Below are positions 27,837 through 37,811 of a stretch of DNA of 64,000 bases, piece by piece. A model generated the notes under the pieces. It saw only the letters and a list, made by a program, of their open reading frames with translations, ran no database searches and was not told the DNA's origin. The stretch comes from Colwellia sp. RSH04. Its GTDB lineage: Bacteria > Pseudomonadota > Gammaproteobacteria > Enterobacterales > Alteromonadaceae. The stretch is from positions 60,588-124,587 of the forward strand of contig NZ_QXIO01000011.1 in the NCBI RefSeq assembly GCF_003545765.1. The letters run 5' to 3'. Position 1 is the stretch's first letter. Every line of letters begins with the position of its first letter. The position numbers were made by a program, and so were the translations under genes.

Positions 27837-28951
27837 TGAGAAGTACTGGCCAAGATCAACAACAAGTTCGCAGTATTTGGCAAAAGCTTCATATCGACTT
27901 GCCGTTATTAATTGGTATTTTGTCGTTAATGACATTAGGCTGTTTTATTGTATATAGCGCAGGTGGTCAAGAAATGGATATAGTTTACCGTCATGGTAAA
28001 CGTCTAGGGGTAGCAGTTATTGTTATGATACTCGTCGCGCAAATACCACCTTTATCTTACCGGAAATGGGCTGTTCCTGTTTTTATTATCGGGGTGTTAA
28101 TGCTGATCAGTGTTTTACTATTTGGTCATGTCGGAAAAGGCGCACAACGTTGGTTAGATTTAGGCGTCACTAAATTTCAACCTTCAGAAATAATGAAACT
28201 TGTTGTACCGATTATGATCGCTTGGTTTATCAGCCAAGATAATTTACCCGTTAAAGTCTTTACTGTAATTCAAGCCTTTATTCTGGTACTTATTCCTACC
28301 TTATTAATTGCAAAACAACCCGATCTTGGTACCTCATTATTGATTGCTAGCTCTGGTATATTTGTTATTTTCCTTGCTGGTGCTAGTTGGAAACTTATCG
28401 CAATATGTGCGGGACTTGCTTCAGCTTTCGCCCCTATTTTATGGATGTTTTTGATGAAAGATTATCAAAGGCAGCGTGTAATGACTTTTTTAAATCCTGA
28501 GCAAGATCCCTTAGGCTCAGGCTACCATATTATTCAATCTAAAATAGCTATTGGTTCAGGTGGCGCTGAAGGTAAAGGTTGGCTTCAAGGAACACAATCA
28601 CAACTAGAGTTTTTGCCAGAACGACATACTGACTTTATATTTTCTGTATTTAGTGAAGAATTTGGTTTAATCGGTGTAGCGTTGCTACTCGCCGTCTATC
28701 TCTTTATTGTAATGCGTGGCTTATGGATAGCAGTGAACGCCCAGCATGCATTCACAAAACTATTAGCAGGTAGCCTCACCTTAACATTTTTTGTTTACGT
28801 CTTTGTAAACATAGGTATGGTATCAGGCTTACTGCCTGTTGTTGGTGTACCGCTTCCTTTAGTCAGTTATGGTGGCACATCAATGGTGACATTATTGGCA
28901 GGATTTGGCATGCTTATGGCTATTAGTACGCATAGGCGCTTTCATGTATAA
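27836..28951 (+). CDS. mrdB: Peptidoglycan glycosyltransferase RodA
   Basis: RodA is the SEDS-family polymerase of the elongasome. The 371-residue polytopic protein has about ten membrane segments. Conserved SEDS stretches are GKGAQRWLDLGVTKFQPSEI, AKQPDLGTSLLI (with the essential Asp), FLPERHTDFIFSVFSEEFG and GVPLPLVSYGGTSMVTLLAGFG. It overlaps mrdA by one base, ensuring stoichiometric expression with its partner PBP2. Confidence 0.97.
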   Translation: MRSTGQDQQQVRSIWQKLHIDLPLLIGILSLMTLGCFIVYSAGGQEMDIVYRHGKRLGVAVIVMILVAQIPPLSYRKWAVPVFIIGVLMLISVLLFGHVGKGAQRWLDLGVTKFQPSEIMKLVVPIMIAWFISQDNLPVKVFTVIQAFILVLIPTLLIAKQPDLGTSLLIASSGIFVIFLAGASWKLIAICAGLASAFAPILWMFLMKDYQRQRVMTFLNPEQDPLGSGYHIIQSKIAIGSGGAEGKGWLQGTQSQLEFLPERHTDFIFSVFSEEFGLIGVALLLAVYLFIVMRGLWIAVNAQHAFTKLLAGSLTLTFFVYVFVNIGMVSGLLPVVGVPLPLVSYGGTSMVTLLAGFGMLMAISTHRRFHV

Positions 28952-29008
28952 CATGAAAAATAGTAAGATTAATTTAGTTAAACAACGCAAGTGACATGGT
29001 AAGGGTTA

Positions 29009-29827
29009 ATGACATTAAAAACAGCACTTAAGCCAACTAAATGGATATTACACGCATTAATCAGCTTAGTTACATTAACCCTTATTACCAGCTGTTCTTC
29101 AACTGGCCGATATCAGCAACATAAAGATAGCATTCCTACTCGTTTACCTACAAAAGCCGAACAAAAAGACGCCATAGCACGAGCAGAGCCATACAGCAGA
29201 GGCGGCAATAAAAACTACCAAGTCAGAGGAAAGCACTACAAAGTGTTAACTGATGCCAAAGGCTTTGAGCAAGTAGGCATAGCTTCTTGGTATGGAAATA
29301 AGTTTCATGGTCACTTAACATCAAATGGCGAAATTTATGATATGTATGCGATGAGTGCTGCTCATAAAAACTTGCCATTACCAACGTATTTAAAGGTTAC
29401 AAATTTAGCGAATAATAAATCTGTTATTGTTAGAGTGAATGATAGAGGGCCTTTTCATCAATCACGTATTATTGATCTATCTTACAGTGCAGCGTACAAG
29501 TTAGACATGCTAAAAACCGGTACGGCTAACGTTAAAATAACAGCTATTACCGACTTTTCAGCTAAAAAAAATAATAAATCACCATCGACAGCATCGATAG
29601 ATGCAACTTATATTCAAGTATTTGCTACCAGCAAGACTGATGTAGCTAAATTAACCGCTGAAAAATTAGCAAAGCAATATAATCAAGTGGTGAATTACCC
29701 AAAACATCAAGGTATTTATCGTATTCAGATAGGTCCAATTAACAATTTAACGACCTTAAATAAATTATTAAATACGTTAAAAGAAAATGGCTACCCACAA
29801 GCTTATCCTCGTCAAACACCTCTCTAG
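29009..29827 (+). CDS. rlpA: Septal-ring lipoprotein RlpA, lytic-transglycosylase-like
   Basis: RlpA is an outer-membrane lipoprotein with a double-psi beta barrel and C-terminal SPOR domain that binds denuded septal glycan. The 272-residue precursor has a lipobox ITSC near residue 29. The RlpA domain (about 92-180) shows GIASWYGNKFHGHLTSNGE and RVNDRGPFHQSRIIDLSYSA, including the conserved Asp of the catalytic region. The SPOR domain begins at about 196 (TYIQVFATSKTDVAKL). It follows rodA by 57 bp. Confidence 0.95.
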   Translation: MTLKTALKPTKWILHALISLVTLTLITSCSSTGRYQQHKDSIPTRLPTKAEQKDAIARAEPYSRGGNKNYQVRGKHYKVLTDAKGFEQVGIASWYGNKFHGHLTSNGEIYDMYAMSAAHKNLPLPTYLKVTNLANNKSVIVRVNDRGPFHQSRIIDLSYSAAYKLDMLKTGTANVKITAITDFSAKKNNKSPSTASIDATYIQVFATSKTDVAKLTAEKLAKQYNQVVNYPKHQGIYRIQIGPINNLTTLNKLLNTLKENGYPQAYPRQTPL

Positions 29828-30281
29828 TTAAAGGTAAGGAAAGCGTTTAGAGACTGTTGACCTTTGTTGGTTTTTTCAGCAATGCGCTATTTTTATCAAT
29901 AGCAAAGCAGTATAAACACAATGTACGTTGTACCAAATAAGTAAATGGTAATGCCGCAACTGCAAAAAATAGCTATTACCTTTAGCACTGAGGCTAAAAT
30001 CTCTTTACTCTGCGTTAAAAGCTGCTGATTTAGCGAGCTAAACTACACAACGTTAGCCTTGATTATAAAGGGGGTGTCTCATCACTGAATGATTAAACAA
30101 AGATAAACACGCCTTAGTATAGACTGTTACAAATATAGTCTGTTACAAATTCATTACATATATCTGCGTATTTTTAATCATTTTGGTTGATTATCCCACC
30201 ATAGGCCATAGCCAACAGATTTTTAAATGGTATACTTTGGCACTTATCTTCTTCATTAATTGACCAAATTCAAATATTATT
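29828..30281. other. Intergenic region between rlpA and dacA
   Basis: 454 bp with no credible gene. It should hold the dacA promoter. One clear oddity is a 16-bp direct tandem repeat at 30118-30149 (TATAGACTGTTACAAA then TATAGTCTGTTACAAA), about 130 bp before the dacA start. No strong terminator for rlpA is visible. Confidence 0.5.
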
Positions 30282-31448
30282 ATGGCAAAAAAACTTATCT
30301 CAATCATTGGTAAACTTTTCATTGGTGCGACTGTTACCTTTACGACTCTTTCACATGCTATAACCATTATCCCTGATGCACCTCAAATTAATGCTAAAGG
30401 TTTTATTCTTGTTGATCATACTACTGGCAAAGTTATCGCTGAAGGTAATGCAGATGCACAACTCGCCCCAGCTAGTCTGACTAAAATGATGACCAGTTAT
30501 ATCATTGGTAAAGAAATTGAAAATGGCAATATTAGCAATACTGACAAGGTAATGATCAGTGAAAATGCTTGGGCTAAAAACTTCCCAGATTCATCGAAAA
30601 TGTTTATTGAAGTAGGAACTGAAGTTTCAGTAGATTTATTAAATAAAGGCATAATCGTCGCATCAGGTAATGATGCTTGTGTTGCTATGGCTGAACATAT
30701 CGCAGGCAGTGAAGGTGCTTTTGCTGATTTAATGAATGCGCATGCAGAGCAACTGGGTATGTCTAGTAGCTACTTTGAAAACAGCCATGGTTTAGACAGC
30801 TCTGAGCACATGACAACACCACGAGATATGGCAACACTTGCCAGCGCCATTATTCGTGAAGTACCTGAAGAATATGCCATCTATAAACAAAAATCATTCT
30901 CGTATAACAACATTAAACAGTATAACCGCAACAGCTTATTATGGGACAAAAGCTTAAATGTTGACGGGATGAAAACGGGCCACACTTCAAACGCAGGCTA
31001 TAGTCTAGTAACTTCAGCGACAAAAGGCGATATGCGTTTAGTAACTGTAGTGATGGGTACTGAAAGTGAACGTGCACGTAAAGTTGAGAGTAAGAAGCTT
31101 CTTAACTATGGCTTCCGCTTTTTTGAAACAATTACCCCATACAAAGCAGGTGAAAAATTTGTTAGCAACCGTATTTGGATGGGTGATAAAGAAAATATTG
31201 ATTTAGGTATTTTACTAGACACTCCAATTACCATTCCTCGTGGCCAACGTAAAAACTTAAAAGCTAACTTTGAATTAAACCAACAACTAACAGCTCCAAT
31301 GACTAAAGGTACTGTAGTAGGTACGCTATTTTTACAACTTGACGGTGAAGATGTAGCTAAATACCCATTAGTGACTTTAGAAGAAGTTAATGAAGGTAGT
31401 GTGTTTAGTCGCTTAGTTGACTATGTAAAATTACAGTTTATTAACTAA
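30282..31448 (+). CDS. dacA: D-alanyl-D-alanine carboxypeptidase (PBP5 family)
   Basis: DacA trims the terminal D-alanine of peptidoglycan stem peptides. The 388-residue precursor has a signal peptide ending near TLSHA, the SxxK motif SLTK (Ser at about 65), SGN in VASGNDACVAM, and KTG in DGMKTGHTSNAGY. A C-terminal beta domain ends in an amphipathic helix (SRLVDYVKLQFIN) that anchors such enzymes to the inner membrane. A terminator follows at 31478. Confidence 0.96.
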   Translation: MAKKLISIIGKLFIGATVTFTTLSHAITIIPDAPQINAKGFILVDHTTGKVIAEGNADAQLAPASLTKMMTSYIIGKEIENGNISNTDKVMISENAWAKNFPDSSKMFIEVGTEVSVDLLNKGIIVASGNDACVAMAEHIAGSEGAFADLMNAHAEQLGMSSSYFENSHGLDSSEHMTTPRDMATLASAIIREVPEEYAIYKQKSFSYNNIKQYNRNSLLWDKSLNVDGMKTGHTSNAGYSLVTSATKGDMRLVTVVMGTESERARKVESKKLLNYGFRFFETITPYKAGEKFVSNRIWMGDKENIDLGILLDTPITIPRGQRKNLKANFELNQQLTAPMTKGTVVGTLFLQLDGEDVAKYPLVTLEEVNEGSVFSRLVDYVKLQFIN

Positions 31449-31477
31449 CTTTACAGAGTAACGTTTACATTAGTAAC

Positions 31478-31504
31478 AAAGCCTCGTATATCGAGGCTTT
31501 TTTA
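31478..31504 (+). terminator. Rho-independent terminator after dacA
   Basis: AAAGCCTCG TATAT CGAGGCTTT followed by TTTT: a 9-bp perfect stem with a T-tract, 30 bp after the dacA stop. Confidence 0.92.
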
Positions 31505-31685
31505 TAATGCTTTTATCATCCCCTAACTTAGAAAAAATAATCATAACAGCCCCTAAAAAATAATGATAAAATAACAGCACAATTGCCTTTGCTATGTAAA
31601 AACATAGCGCAATACGTAAATATATCGTATTAAAATCGCATAAATAGAACGTATTTCGAATTTTATTTTAATAATCGAGAGTAAG

Positions 31686-31949
31686 ATGAAAACCAAGTTT
31701 GATGAGTTATTAGATTTCCCTACCGTTTTGAACTTTAAAGTAATGGGAGTTGCCTGTGATGAATTACCAGATCTAATCATTGCTGAGCTGCAAAAGCATA
31801 CTCCGGGAGATTACTCTCCAAAAATCAAGCCAAGTTCAAAAGGTAATTATCATTCTGTTTCTATTGCCGTGACGGTAACTAGCAAAGAACACATCGAGAA
31901 AATTTATAAAACACTTACTGCTATTGAGCAAGTTAGATACGTTTTATAA
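31686..31949 (+). CDS. ybeD: YbeD/DUF493 family regulator of lipoate region
   Basis: An 87-residue small ACT-like fold protein matching E. coli Ybe[43 protein letters not shown] and [15 protein letters not shown]. It sits between dacA and lipB as in enterobacteria. YbeD has been suggested to take part in regulation, but its function is unsettled. Confidence 0.93.
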   Translation: MKTKFDELLDFPTVLNFKVMGVACDELPDLIIAELQKHTPGDYSPKIKPSSKGNYHSVSIAVTVTSKEHIEKIYKTLTAIEQVRYVL

Positions 31950-31987
31950 CGACTTTTTCTTGTTCAAATGCTAATAGAGACATTGAC

Positions 31988-32695
31988 GTGCATAATACCG
32001 CAACAGCTGAAATAACTGAAAATAACGGCTTAATCAGTATGGCTAACAAGCTTATTGTTAGAGACTTAGCTTGCATGGATTACAGTAAAGTATGGCAAGC
32101 CATGCAAGATTTTACTAATGAGCGTGATGAAAGTACCATTGATGAGCTATGGCTAGTTGAGCATCCACCAGTATTTACTCAAGGACAAGCAGGTAAAGAA
32201 GAACACTTACTTATGCCTGGTGATATTCCGGTAGTAAAAGCCGACAGAGGTGGACAAATTACCTACCATGGGCCAGGTCAGCAAGTCATCTACTTTATGA
32301 TCAACTTAAGACGCAAAAAAATAGGTGTTCGACAATTAGTTACTTTGATTGAAGACAGTATTGTCAAAGCACTCGCTGACTATAATATTGTTGCTTATGC
32401 CAAGCCTGATGCACCTGGCGTATACATCGATGAGAAAAAAGTCGCTTCACTAGGCTTGCGCGTAAGAAAAGGCTGTTCATTTCATGGTTTAGCGTTAAAC
32501 GTAAATATGGATTTATCGCCATTTTTACGAATTAACCCCTGTGGATACGCAGGTCTTGAAATGATACAAACCGCCGATGTCAATGGCCCTAAAGATACCC
32601 AAAGTGCTGCAAAAGCACTAGTAAAACATTTAACCACCTTACTTGAAGTTCAACAAGTGAACCATCAAGCCGGATTACCCAAGCAAGAGCAGTAA
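31988..32695 (+). CDS. lipB: Octanoyl-[ACP]:protein octanoyltransferase LipB
   Basis: LipB moves octanoate from acyl carrier protein to lipoyl domains. The product has [30 protein letters not shown], the catalytic Lys in [10 protein letters not shown] and the catalytic Cys in [10 protein letters not shown]. The start is uncertain: GTG 31988 with AGAGA upstream gives 235 residues, while ATG 32039 ([15 protein letters not shown]) aligns better with the E. coli N-terminus but lacks a ribosome site. lipA follows after 6 bp. Confidence 0.95.
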   Translation: MHNTATAEITENNGLISMANKLIVRDLACMDYSKVWQAMQDFTNERDESTIDELWLVEHPPVFTQGQAGKEEHLLMPGDIPVVKADRGGQITYHGPGQQVIYFMINLRRKKIGVRQLVTLIEDSIVKALADYNIVAYAKPDAPGVYIDEKKVASLGLRVRKGCSFHGLALNVNMDLSPFLRINPCGYAGLEMIQTADVNGPKDTQSAAKALVKHLTTLLEVQQVNHQAGLPKQEQ

Positions 32696-32701
32696 ATCAT
32701 A

Positions 32702-33682
32702 ATGAGCAATTCTACGACTAAAAACCCCGTTAAGATTGAGCCAGGCACAAAGTTACGCGATGCTGATAAATTAGCTCATATCCCTATTAAAGTGGTGAGT
32801 TCTACACGTGAAAACACCTTACGTAAACCGAGTTGGTTACGTATTAAATTACCTAAAAGTAGTGAACGTATAGACAACATAAAAAACTCTTTACGTAAAC
32901 ATGAGCTACATTCCGTTTGTGAAGAAGCCTCATGCCCTAACCTTTCAGAATGTTTCAACCATGGCACAGCAACATTTATGATTTTAGGTGATATCTGTAC
33001 TCGTCGTTGTCCATTTTGTGATGTTGGACATGGTCGTCCATTAGCGCCAAACCCTGATGAAGCAAAAAAGTTAGCGTTAAGCTTACAAGACATGAAATTG
33101 AAGTATGTGGTAATTACCTCTGTAGATCGTGATGATCTTCGTGATGGTGGTGCTCAACAATTTGCTAATTGTGTTAAAGAAATCAACGAAAAATCACCAA
33201 ACACTAAAATTGAAATTTTAGTACCCGATTTTCGTGGCAGAATGGATAAAGCACTAGAAATACTTAATCAAAATCCTCCTCATGTGTTTAACCACAATAT
33301 GGAGACTGCACCTCGTTTGTATGTCAAAGCAAGACCTGGTGCTAACTATCAATGGTCACTCGATTTATTGAAAAAATTTGGTGAAGCTAACCCAGACGTA
33401 CCAACAAAATCAGGTTTAATGGTTGGTTTAGGTGAAACTAACGAAGAAATCCTGCAAGTAATGCAAGATTTACGTGACCATGGCGTAACCATGTTAACCA
33501 TTGGTCAATACTTACAACCTAGTAAAGATCATTTGCCAGTAGAACGTTATGTTCACCCTGATGATTTTGATATGTTCCAAAAAGAAGCAATGAAAATGGG
33601 CTTCGAACACGCAGCATGTGGTCCACTAGTTCGCTCTTCTTATCATGCCGATAAGCAAGCAGCAGGTGAAGAAGTTAAATAA
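32702..33682 (+). CDS. lipA: Lipoyl synthase LipA
   Basis: LipA is a radical-SAM enzyme with two [4Fe-4S] clusters that inserts sulfur into octanoyl groups made by LipB. The 326-residue protein has the auxiliary-cluster cysteines [12 protein letters not shown], the radical-[11 protein letters not shown] motif and the C-terminal RSSYHA motif supplying the serine ligand. It is the last gene of the lip unit and is followed by an inverted repeat at 33697. Confidence 0.97.
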   Translation: MSNSTTKNPVKIEPGTKLRDADKLAHIPIKVVSSTRENTLRKPSWLRIKLPKSSERIDNIKNSLRKHELHSVCEEASCPNLSECFNHGTATFMILGDICTRRCPFCDVGHGRPLAPNPDEAKKLALSLQDMKLKYVVITSVDRDDLRDGGAQQFANCVKEINEKSPNTKIEILVPDFRGRMDKALEILNQNPPHVFNHNMETAPRLYVKARPGANYQWSLDLLKKFGEANPDVPTKSGLMVGLGETNEEILQVMQDLRDHGVTMLTIGQYLQPSKDHLPVERYVHPDDFDMFQKEAMKMGFEHAACGPLVRSSYHADKQAAGEEVK

Positions 33683-33696
33683 GCACATACCTGTGC

Positions 33697-33723
33697 GATA
33701 AAGCCTTTTTAAAAGGCTTTATC
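33697..33723 (+). terminator. Inverted repeat after lipA, possible terminator
   Basis: GATAAAGCCTTTT T AAAAGGCTTTATC is nearly a perfect palindrome. A third half-copy (GATAAAGCCTTTTA) starts at 33727 and could form an alternative hairpin. A long T-tract is missing, so termination efficiency is unclear. Confidence 0.5.
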
Positions 33724-33829
33724 ATCGATAAAGCCTTTTAAAATCAAGAGCAAAGAACAAAAGTCGCTAAGCGGTCAATTTTAAAACAATCTACTTTTTA
33801 AACGATTAGCTTTCTAAACAATTAGTTTT

Positions 33830-35668
33830 CTAAACAATCACTTTAGGGTTTTTTGGATAATACCTCTCAGGTAAGCTACTGATGTGTTCAAAAAAGCGAG
33901 TATCTTTATATGGAAATTTCATAAACCCTGAAATACCTAAACCATTAATCGTTGGTAATAAAGCAAGTAATTCTTTTAAGCATTGACCAAATTCTTCTTG
34001 TTTCTCATGGTTTAGTAACCGTAAATAACTATGTATTTTTAAATGGTTAGGCAACACTTCAAAAATAATACAACCAGTATGATGTATTAAGTTTAGCCTT
34101 GCTAATACTGCCATCATTTCATCAGGTAAATAGAGGTATTCATCGGGATCTTTACCATCTTCAAAATATGAATGTAAACGTGTTTCATCATCAAGTTCTG
34201 GCACATCACTCACTTCAAAAGGAATATATTGCCCTTCTTTTGCAATAAATGGTTTAGCGCGTTTTTTACGCTCAACATGTAAGGTGTTTCTTGCATTAAA
34301 TAGACAGCTTTTAATAACACCAATTCTAAAAATTCCTTGCGCCAAGCTGACCATATTATTCACCGCGCTTTCAAAAGAGTCTTTTAAGCTGGGATCAAAC
34401 AAACTCAAGTTTGAGTCAATATAAACACCGTCTTTCTCCCAGCGTATAGCCAAACCGCCAACGACAGGAAAGTTACCCAACCGACTTAAAGCGGCAATAA
34501 ATGCTTTTTCGTTATCACCCATGCCCATTAAATAGTTTTTATAATATTTATCTAATTGTGCATCATCAATATTAGTTAATTGCTCTTTATCCGTAGACTC
34601 CCTTAAAAAAGACTTTCTTGAGCCATAAACAACAGTATCAATCTCCTCTCCTTTGGGTTTAATCCACACTGGAATTTTAGCAGGGCTTACATGCTGCGTA
34701 GGGGTTTTCGCTAACACTAATTGTCGTAATAAGTGGAGGTTATTAAAAAAATAATCGCCTGCTTGTGCACGTTGTTTTTCATCATCACTAAGCATCGCTG
34801 ATAATATTTGCGCCAGCATTTTCGGCAACCCTAATGAGTTAGGTGTGATAACTTTTACGCCATAACGACATGACTGCCCTGACGCTAACGCATATAAAGT
34901 TGCTGCTAAACCTTGCTCATCAAACCGGGGCGATGATAAGCCACCATCAAGCTGTTCAGGACCAATAAAATACACATCGCCAAGGCGAGCATTACTATGT
35001 TGCAAATCACTACTCATTAAATCCATAACATTATTACTGGTGCTTTGCTTATCTACATCTAGTTGAGCAGTAACAGAAGAGCCCCAGTCAATTAATTGCA
35101 CTTGCCCTGTTTCTTCTTCATAAACAATATTAGAAGGCTTGATATCACCGTGAACGATAGGCTTTTGTTGAATGTGATTTTTCGGTTCGCGAAGGTACAC
35201 TAAAATATCAGCAAGCTGTAAAGCAATACTAATAATAAGTTCCGTAGGTAAAGGACCAACTCGATGCGACAACTGCTCTAGATCGATACCTGGCGCTCTG
35301 GTCATTTGCAAAATAGACTGACGTTTTATTTTTTGATAATCAATCACTTTTGGGATTTTAGGATGACTTAATTGCCCTTGTAATTCTGCTTCTTCAGCCA
35401 ATCTATCTTGCACATGTTGCGGTAAATTAATTCTTGAAAATTTAAAAACTACATGATGAAGATCCCCCAGCAAATCAGGCTTAGTTGCTGAAAAAACAAA
35501 GCCGTAAGCTCCTTTGCCTAATAGCGCAACCTGTTGATAACCTAATTGTTTCAATTGCTGCTGACATAACTCAACCCATCGTTTTAATTTTGTTGCGTCT
35601 TTATGACTTAACAAGTAGATGGATTGCTCTTCAGCAATATAGAAATGTTGTAATTTTTTTGTGCTCAC
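33830..35668 (-). CDS. Eukaryotic-like serine/threonine protein kinase-like protein
   Basis: A 612-residue protein with a protein-kinase fold at about 44-310. The glycine loop is LGKGAYGFVF (50-59), the ATP lysine is in VVFKFS (Lys76), the catalytic loop is HGDIKPSN (173-180, HGD instead of HRD) and the metal motif is DWG (194-196, replacing DFG). The essential Lys, Asp and Asn are present, so catalysis is plausible. The C-terminal ~270 residues are not recognised; no membrane helix or PASTA repeats are visible. It is a lone gene with no partner phosphatase or FHA protein beside it. Substrates are unknown. Confidence 0.82.
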   Translation of the reverse strand: MSTKKLQHFYIAEEQSIYLLSHKDATKLKRWVELCQQQLKQLGYQQVALLGKGAYGFVFSATKPDLLGDLHHVVFKFSRINLPQHVQDRLAEEAELQGQLSHPKIPKVIDYQKIKRQSILQMTRAPGIDLEQLSHRVGPLPTELIISIALQLADILVYLREPKNHIQQKPIVHGDIKPSNIVYEEETGQVQLIDWGSSVTAQLDVDKQSTSNNVMDLMSSDLQHSNARLGDVYFIGPEQLDGGLSSPRFDEQGLAATLYALASGQSCRYGVKVITPNSLGLPKMLAQILSAMLSDDEKQRAQAGDYFFNNLHLLRQLVLAKTPTQHVSPAKIPVWIKPKGEEIDTVVYGSRKSFLRESTDKEQLTNIDDAQLDKYYKNYLMGMGDNEKAFIAALSRLGNFPVVGGLAIRWEKDGVYIDSNLSLFDPSLKDSFESAVNNMVSLAQGIFRIGVIKSCLFNARNTLHVERKKRAKPFIAKEGQYIPFEVSDVPELDDETRLHSYFEDGKDPDEYLYLPDEMMAVLARLNLIHHTGCIIFEVLPNHLKIHSYLRLLNHEKQEEFGQCLKELLALLPTINGLGISGFMKFPYKDTRFFEHISSLPERYYPKNPKVIV

Positions 35669-35787
35669 AAGCGTTATTATTTGTTAAACCGATTTGCTTC
35701 TTTATATTCTCATAACCTACCGACAAATATAGTAAACCACAAGCAATAACTCCTTGTTATTAGACATTACTAAAGTATGCAAACGGC

Positions 35788-37386
35788 TTATTTTATTTGA
35801 TGTTCTCGTAACTTCATTGCAACTTTATTATGCGAAACCTCTAATCGCTCTGCGAGTTTTCGTGTCGTTGGATATAACGGGTATAGTTGCTTTAACAATT
35901 CTCGCTCAAATTCAGCCTGTGCTGTAGCCCAGTTTTGTTCTTCTGTCATGTTCGTTGTTGCTTTATAACCCGCTTGCAAGACTTTATCTAACTCCACTTT
36001 TAAGTTACTGGCACTAATAGTCCCACCTTTGTTTAAAGCAACTACACTAAAGAGCACATTTTGTAGTTGACGTATATTTCCTGGCCAAGCATATTGTTTC
36101 AATAATGAAATAGCGTCTGGTGTTAACTCAATAGTCATTGTGTCATTGGTGTGAGAACGCCCTACTTGTTTTATCGCATTTTGAATAAAAAAGTTAGCCA
36201 GTAGCGGGATATCAGAGACTCTATCACGCAATGCAGGTAAATTAAGGTTTAACACATTTAACCGATAAAAAAGATCTTCACGAAACTCTTGCTTTGATAT
36301 TAGCTGTGCTAAATTTTGATGAGTAGCACTGATAATTCTAACATTGGCTTTTAACTCTTTAGTGCCGCCAACACGTCGATAAGTAAAGTCTTCCAAAAAC
36401 CTTAATAGCTTAGCTTGCAAGTAACTCGACATTTCAGCAATTTCATCTAAAAATAAACTACCGCCATCAGCAAGTTCAATTAACCCTGGCTTTCCGCCCT
36501 TTTGCGCTCCTGTAAAAGCTCCGCTGGCATAACCAAATAATTCACTTTCTAATAAATGTTCAGGTAATGCCGCACAGTTAACCGCTAAAAAGGGGGCTTT
36601 TTCTCTTGGGCTCGCGTGGTGTATTGCTCTAGCGATTAACTCTTTACCTGTACCCGTTTCTCCGTTAATTAGCACTGGCAATGTTAATTCAGAAAAACGT
36701 TTACCTTGCTCTTTAATCACATTAATCGCACTAGAGTGACCAATAATGTTGTTAAAATCATGTTGCTGATGAGACTGCATCAATGATATTTGACGGCCCA
36801 ATGTGTTCATAGTTCTCAGTACAACCACAGCGCCAGAAACTTGCTCAATAGCTTTCTTTTGCTCATTAACTCTAGAGGAGAAAACCGGTGTAATATCTGC
36901 TAAATAGCCTTTGCCATTAATAGTCACTGCATGACTACTTGCGTCTTTCGTAAAAAATGACTCATGCAATTGCTTTAAAAAATCTGTTAAGGGCTTACCA
37001 ATATACTCAACCTGCTCAAGTTGGTTCATATTTGAAATATCTTGATGGTGGGCAATGAGAGTCTTGGTTGCCTGATTAATGGCTAAGATATTTCCCTGTT
37101 TATCAACATCAATTATTGGTTCAGGTATTTTATCTAACAATGCCTGTAAATGGTTTTCCCTTTGCTCACTTGGCATTAAAGGAATTTTAGTAACATTAAT
37201 AATTCCATCAACAGAGCTAAGACATTGCTCTAAATACGCCAGCGATAAATTATCATGTTCAAGGTGGGCGTAGGTAAAACAACTGGTTATCTCAACAGCT
37301 TTTAAGTTCCATGTTTGTTTAGCAAATAACGATAGAATTTCTTGAGATATACCAAGCCTATCCGTCGATTCAATGGCTACTTTCAT
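35788..37386 (-). CDS. tyrR: TyrR-type sigma54-family transcriptional regulator
   Basis: A 532-residue regulator with the TyrR/PhhR architecture: ACT domain (about 1-70, MKVAIESTDRLGISQEILSL), PAS domain (about 80-190), AAA+ domain with Walker A GETGTGKELIAR and a C-terminal Fis-type HTH (TTRKLAERLEVSHNKVAMKL). Unlike E. coli TyrR it keeps GAFTGA (YASGAFTGAQKGG), the loop that contacts sigma54, so it may activate sigma54 promoters as Pseudomonas PhhR-like proteins can. It is divergent from methionine gamma-lyase and may control it. A palindrome at 37436-37454 lies 50 bp before its start. Confidence 0.88.
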   Translation of the reverse strand: MKVAIESTDRLGISQEILSLFAKQTWNLKAVEITSCFTYAHLEHDNLSLAYLEQCLSSVDGIINVTKIPLMPSEQRENHLQALLDKIPEPIIDVDKQGNILAINQATKTLIAHHQDISNMNQLEQVEYIGKPLTDFLKQLHESFFTKDASSHAVTINGKGYLADITPVFSSRVNEQKKAIEQVSGAVVVLRTMNTLGRQISLMQSHQQHDFNNIIGHSSAINVIKEQGKRFSELTLPVLINGETGTGKELIARAIHHASPREKAPFLAVNCAALPEHLLESELFGYASGAFTGAQKGGKPGLIELADGGSLFLDEIAEMSSYLQAKLLRFLEDFTYRRVGGTKELKANVRIISATHQNLAQLISKQEFREDLFYRLNVLNLNLPALRDRVSDIPLLANFFIQNAIKQVGRSHTNDTMTIELTPDAISLLKQYAWPGNIRQLQNVLFSVVALNKGGTISASNLKVELDKVLQAGYKATTNMTEEQNWATAQAEFERELLKQLYPLYPTTRKLAERLEVSHNKVAMKLREHQIK

Positions 37387-37435
37387 ATTAACCTCTTCCC
37401 TATTTCTGTCTCAGTTAAAGTAGACGTGTACCAAT

Positions 37436-37454
37436 AATATTACTAAGTAATATT
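37436..37454. promoter_or_regulatory. Perfect palindrome near the tyrR start
   Basis: AATATTACT A AGTAATATT, a perfect 9-bp inverted repeat about 50 bp before the tyrR start codon; a candidate operator, protein unknown. Confidence 0.4.
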
Positions 37455-37531
37455 TTTATTACAGCTATAATACCCTATTATCGTTAGCATTAAAGAGATT
37501 AAAATGAAATATTACAATTAACGCACCAACC

Positions 37532-37549
37532 TGTAATATAATTAGTACA
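37532..37549. promoter_or_regulatory. TyrR-box-like site
   Basis: TGTAATATAATTAGTACA has the 18-bp TGT-N12-ACA layout of the TyrR box (TGTAAA-N6-TTTACA), matching nine of its twelve fixed positions. It lies between the two divergent genes. Confidence 0.45.
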
Positions 37550-37690
37550 AAAATATCTTACCAAATCTTCTTAAACTGAAAAATAAAAACAATTAACCTT
37601 AAAAAACAATAATTTATAAACATGGCAACATAATTGCTCTACTTGCTCTTAATTACATTATTAAATTAACCGTTAGTCCTAGTACGCTTA

Positions 37691-37715
37691 GTTTGCACAT
37701 TAAATACTTGCAAAC
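37691..37715. promoter_or_regulatory. Inverted repeat upstream of methionine gamma-lyase
   Basis: GTTTGC-N13-GCAAAC, a perfect 6-bp inverted repeat about 97 bp before the start of the lyase gene; a candidate operator with no known binder. Confidence 0.35.
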
Positions 37716-37811
37716 AATATCAAGCCAAAAGTACATAAGTTAATCAGTAAACTAAACAGAATAACTCAATCAAAAACAATAAAAATCATCAACTTACGCA
37801 AGAGAACTTTT

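Larger units (their letters stand above)
37387..37811. promoter_or_regulatory. Divergent control region between tyrR and methionine gamma-lyase
   Basis: 425 bp of AT-rich DNA with no gene. It holds three symmetrical sites described separately: 37436-37454, 37532-37549 (TyrR-box-like) and 37691-37715. The promoters themselves could not be placed. Confidence 0.6.

Noticed and set aside
35788..37386. Calling the regulator NtrC or another two-component activator
   Set aside because: There is no receiver domain; the N-terminal ACT and PAS domains are those of TyrR/PhhR.
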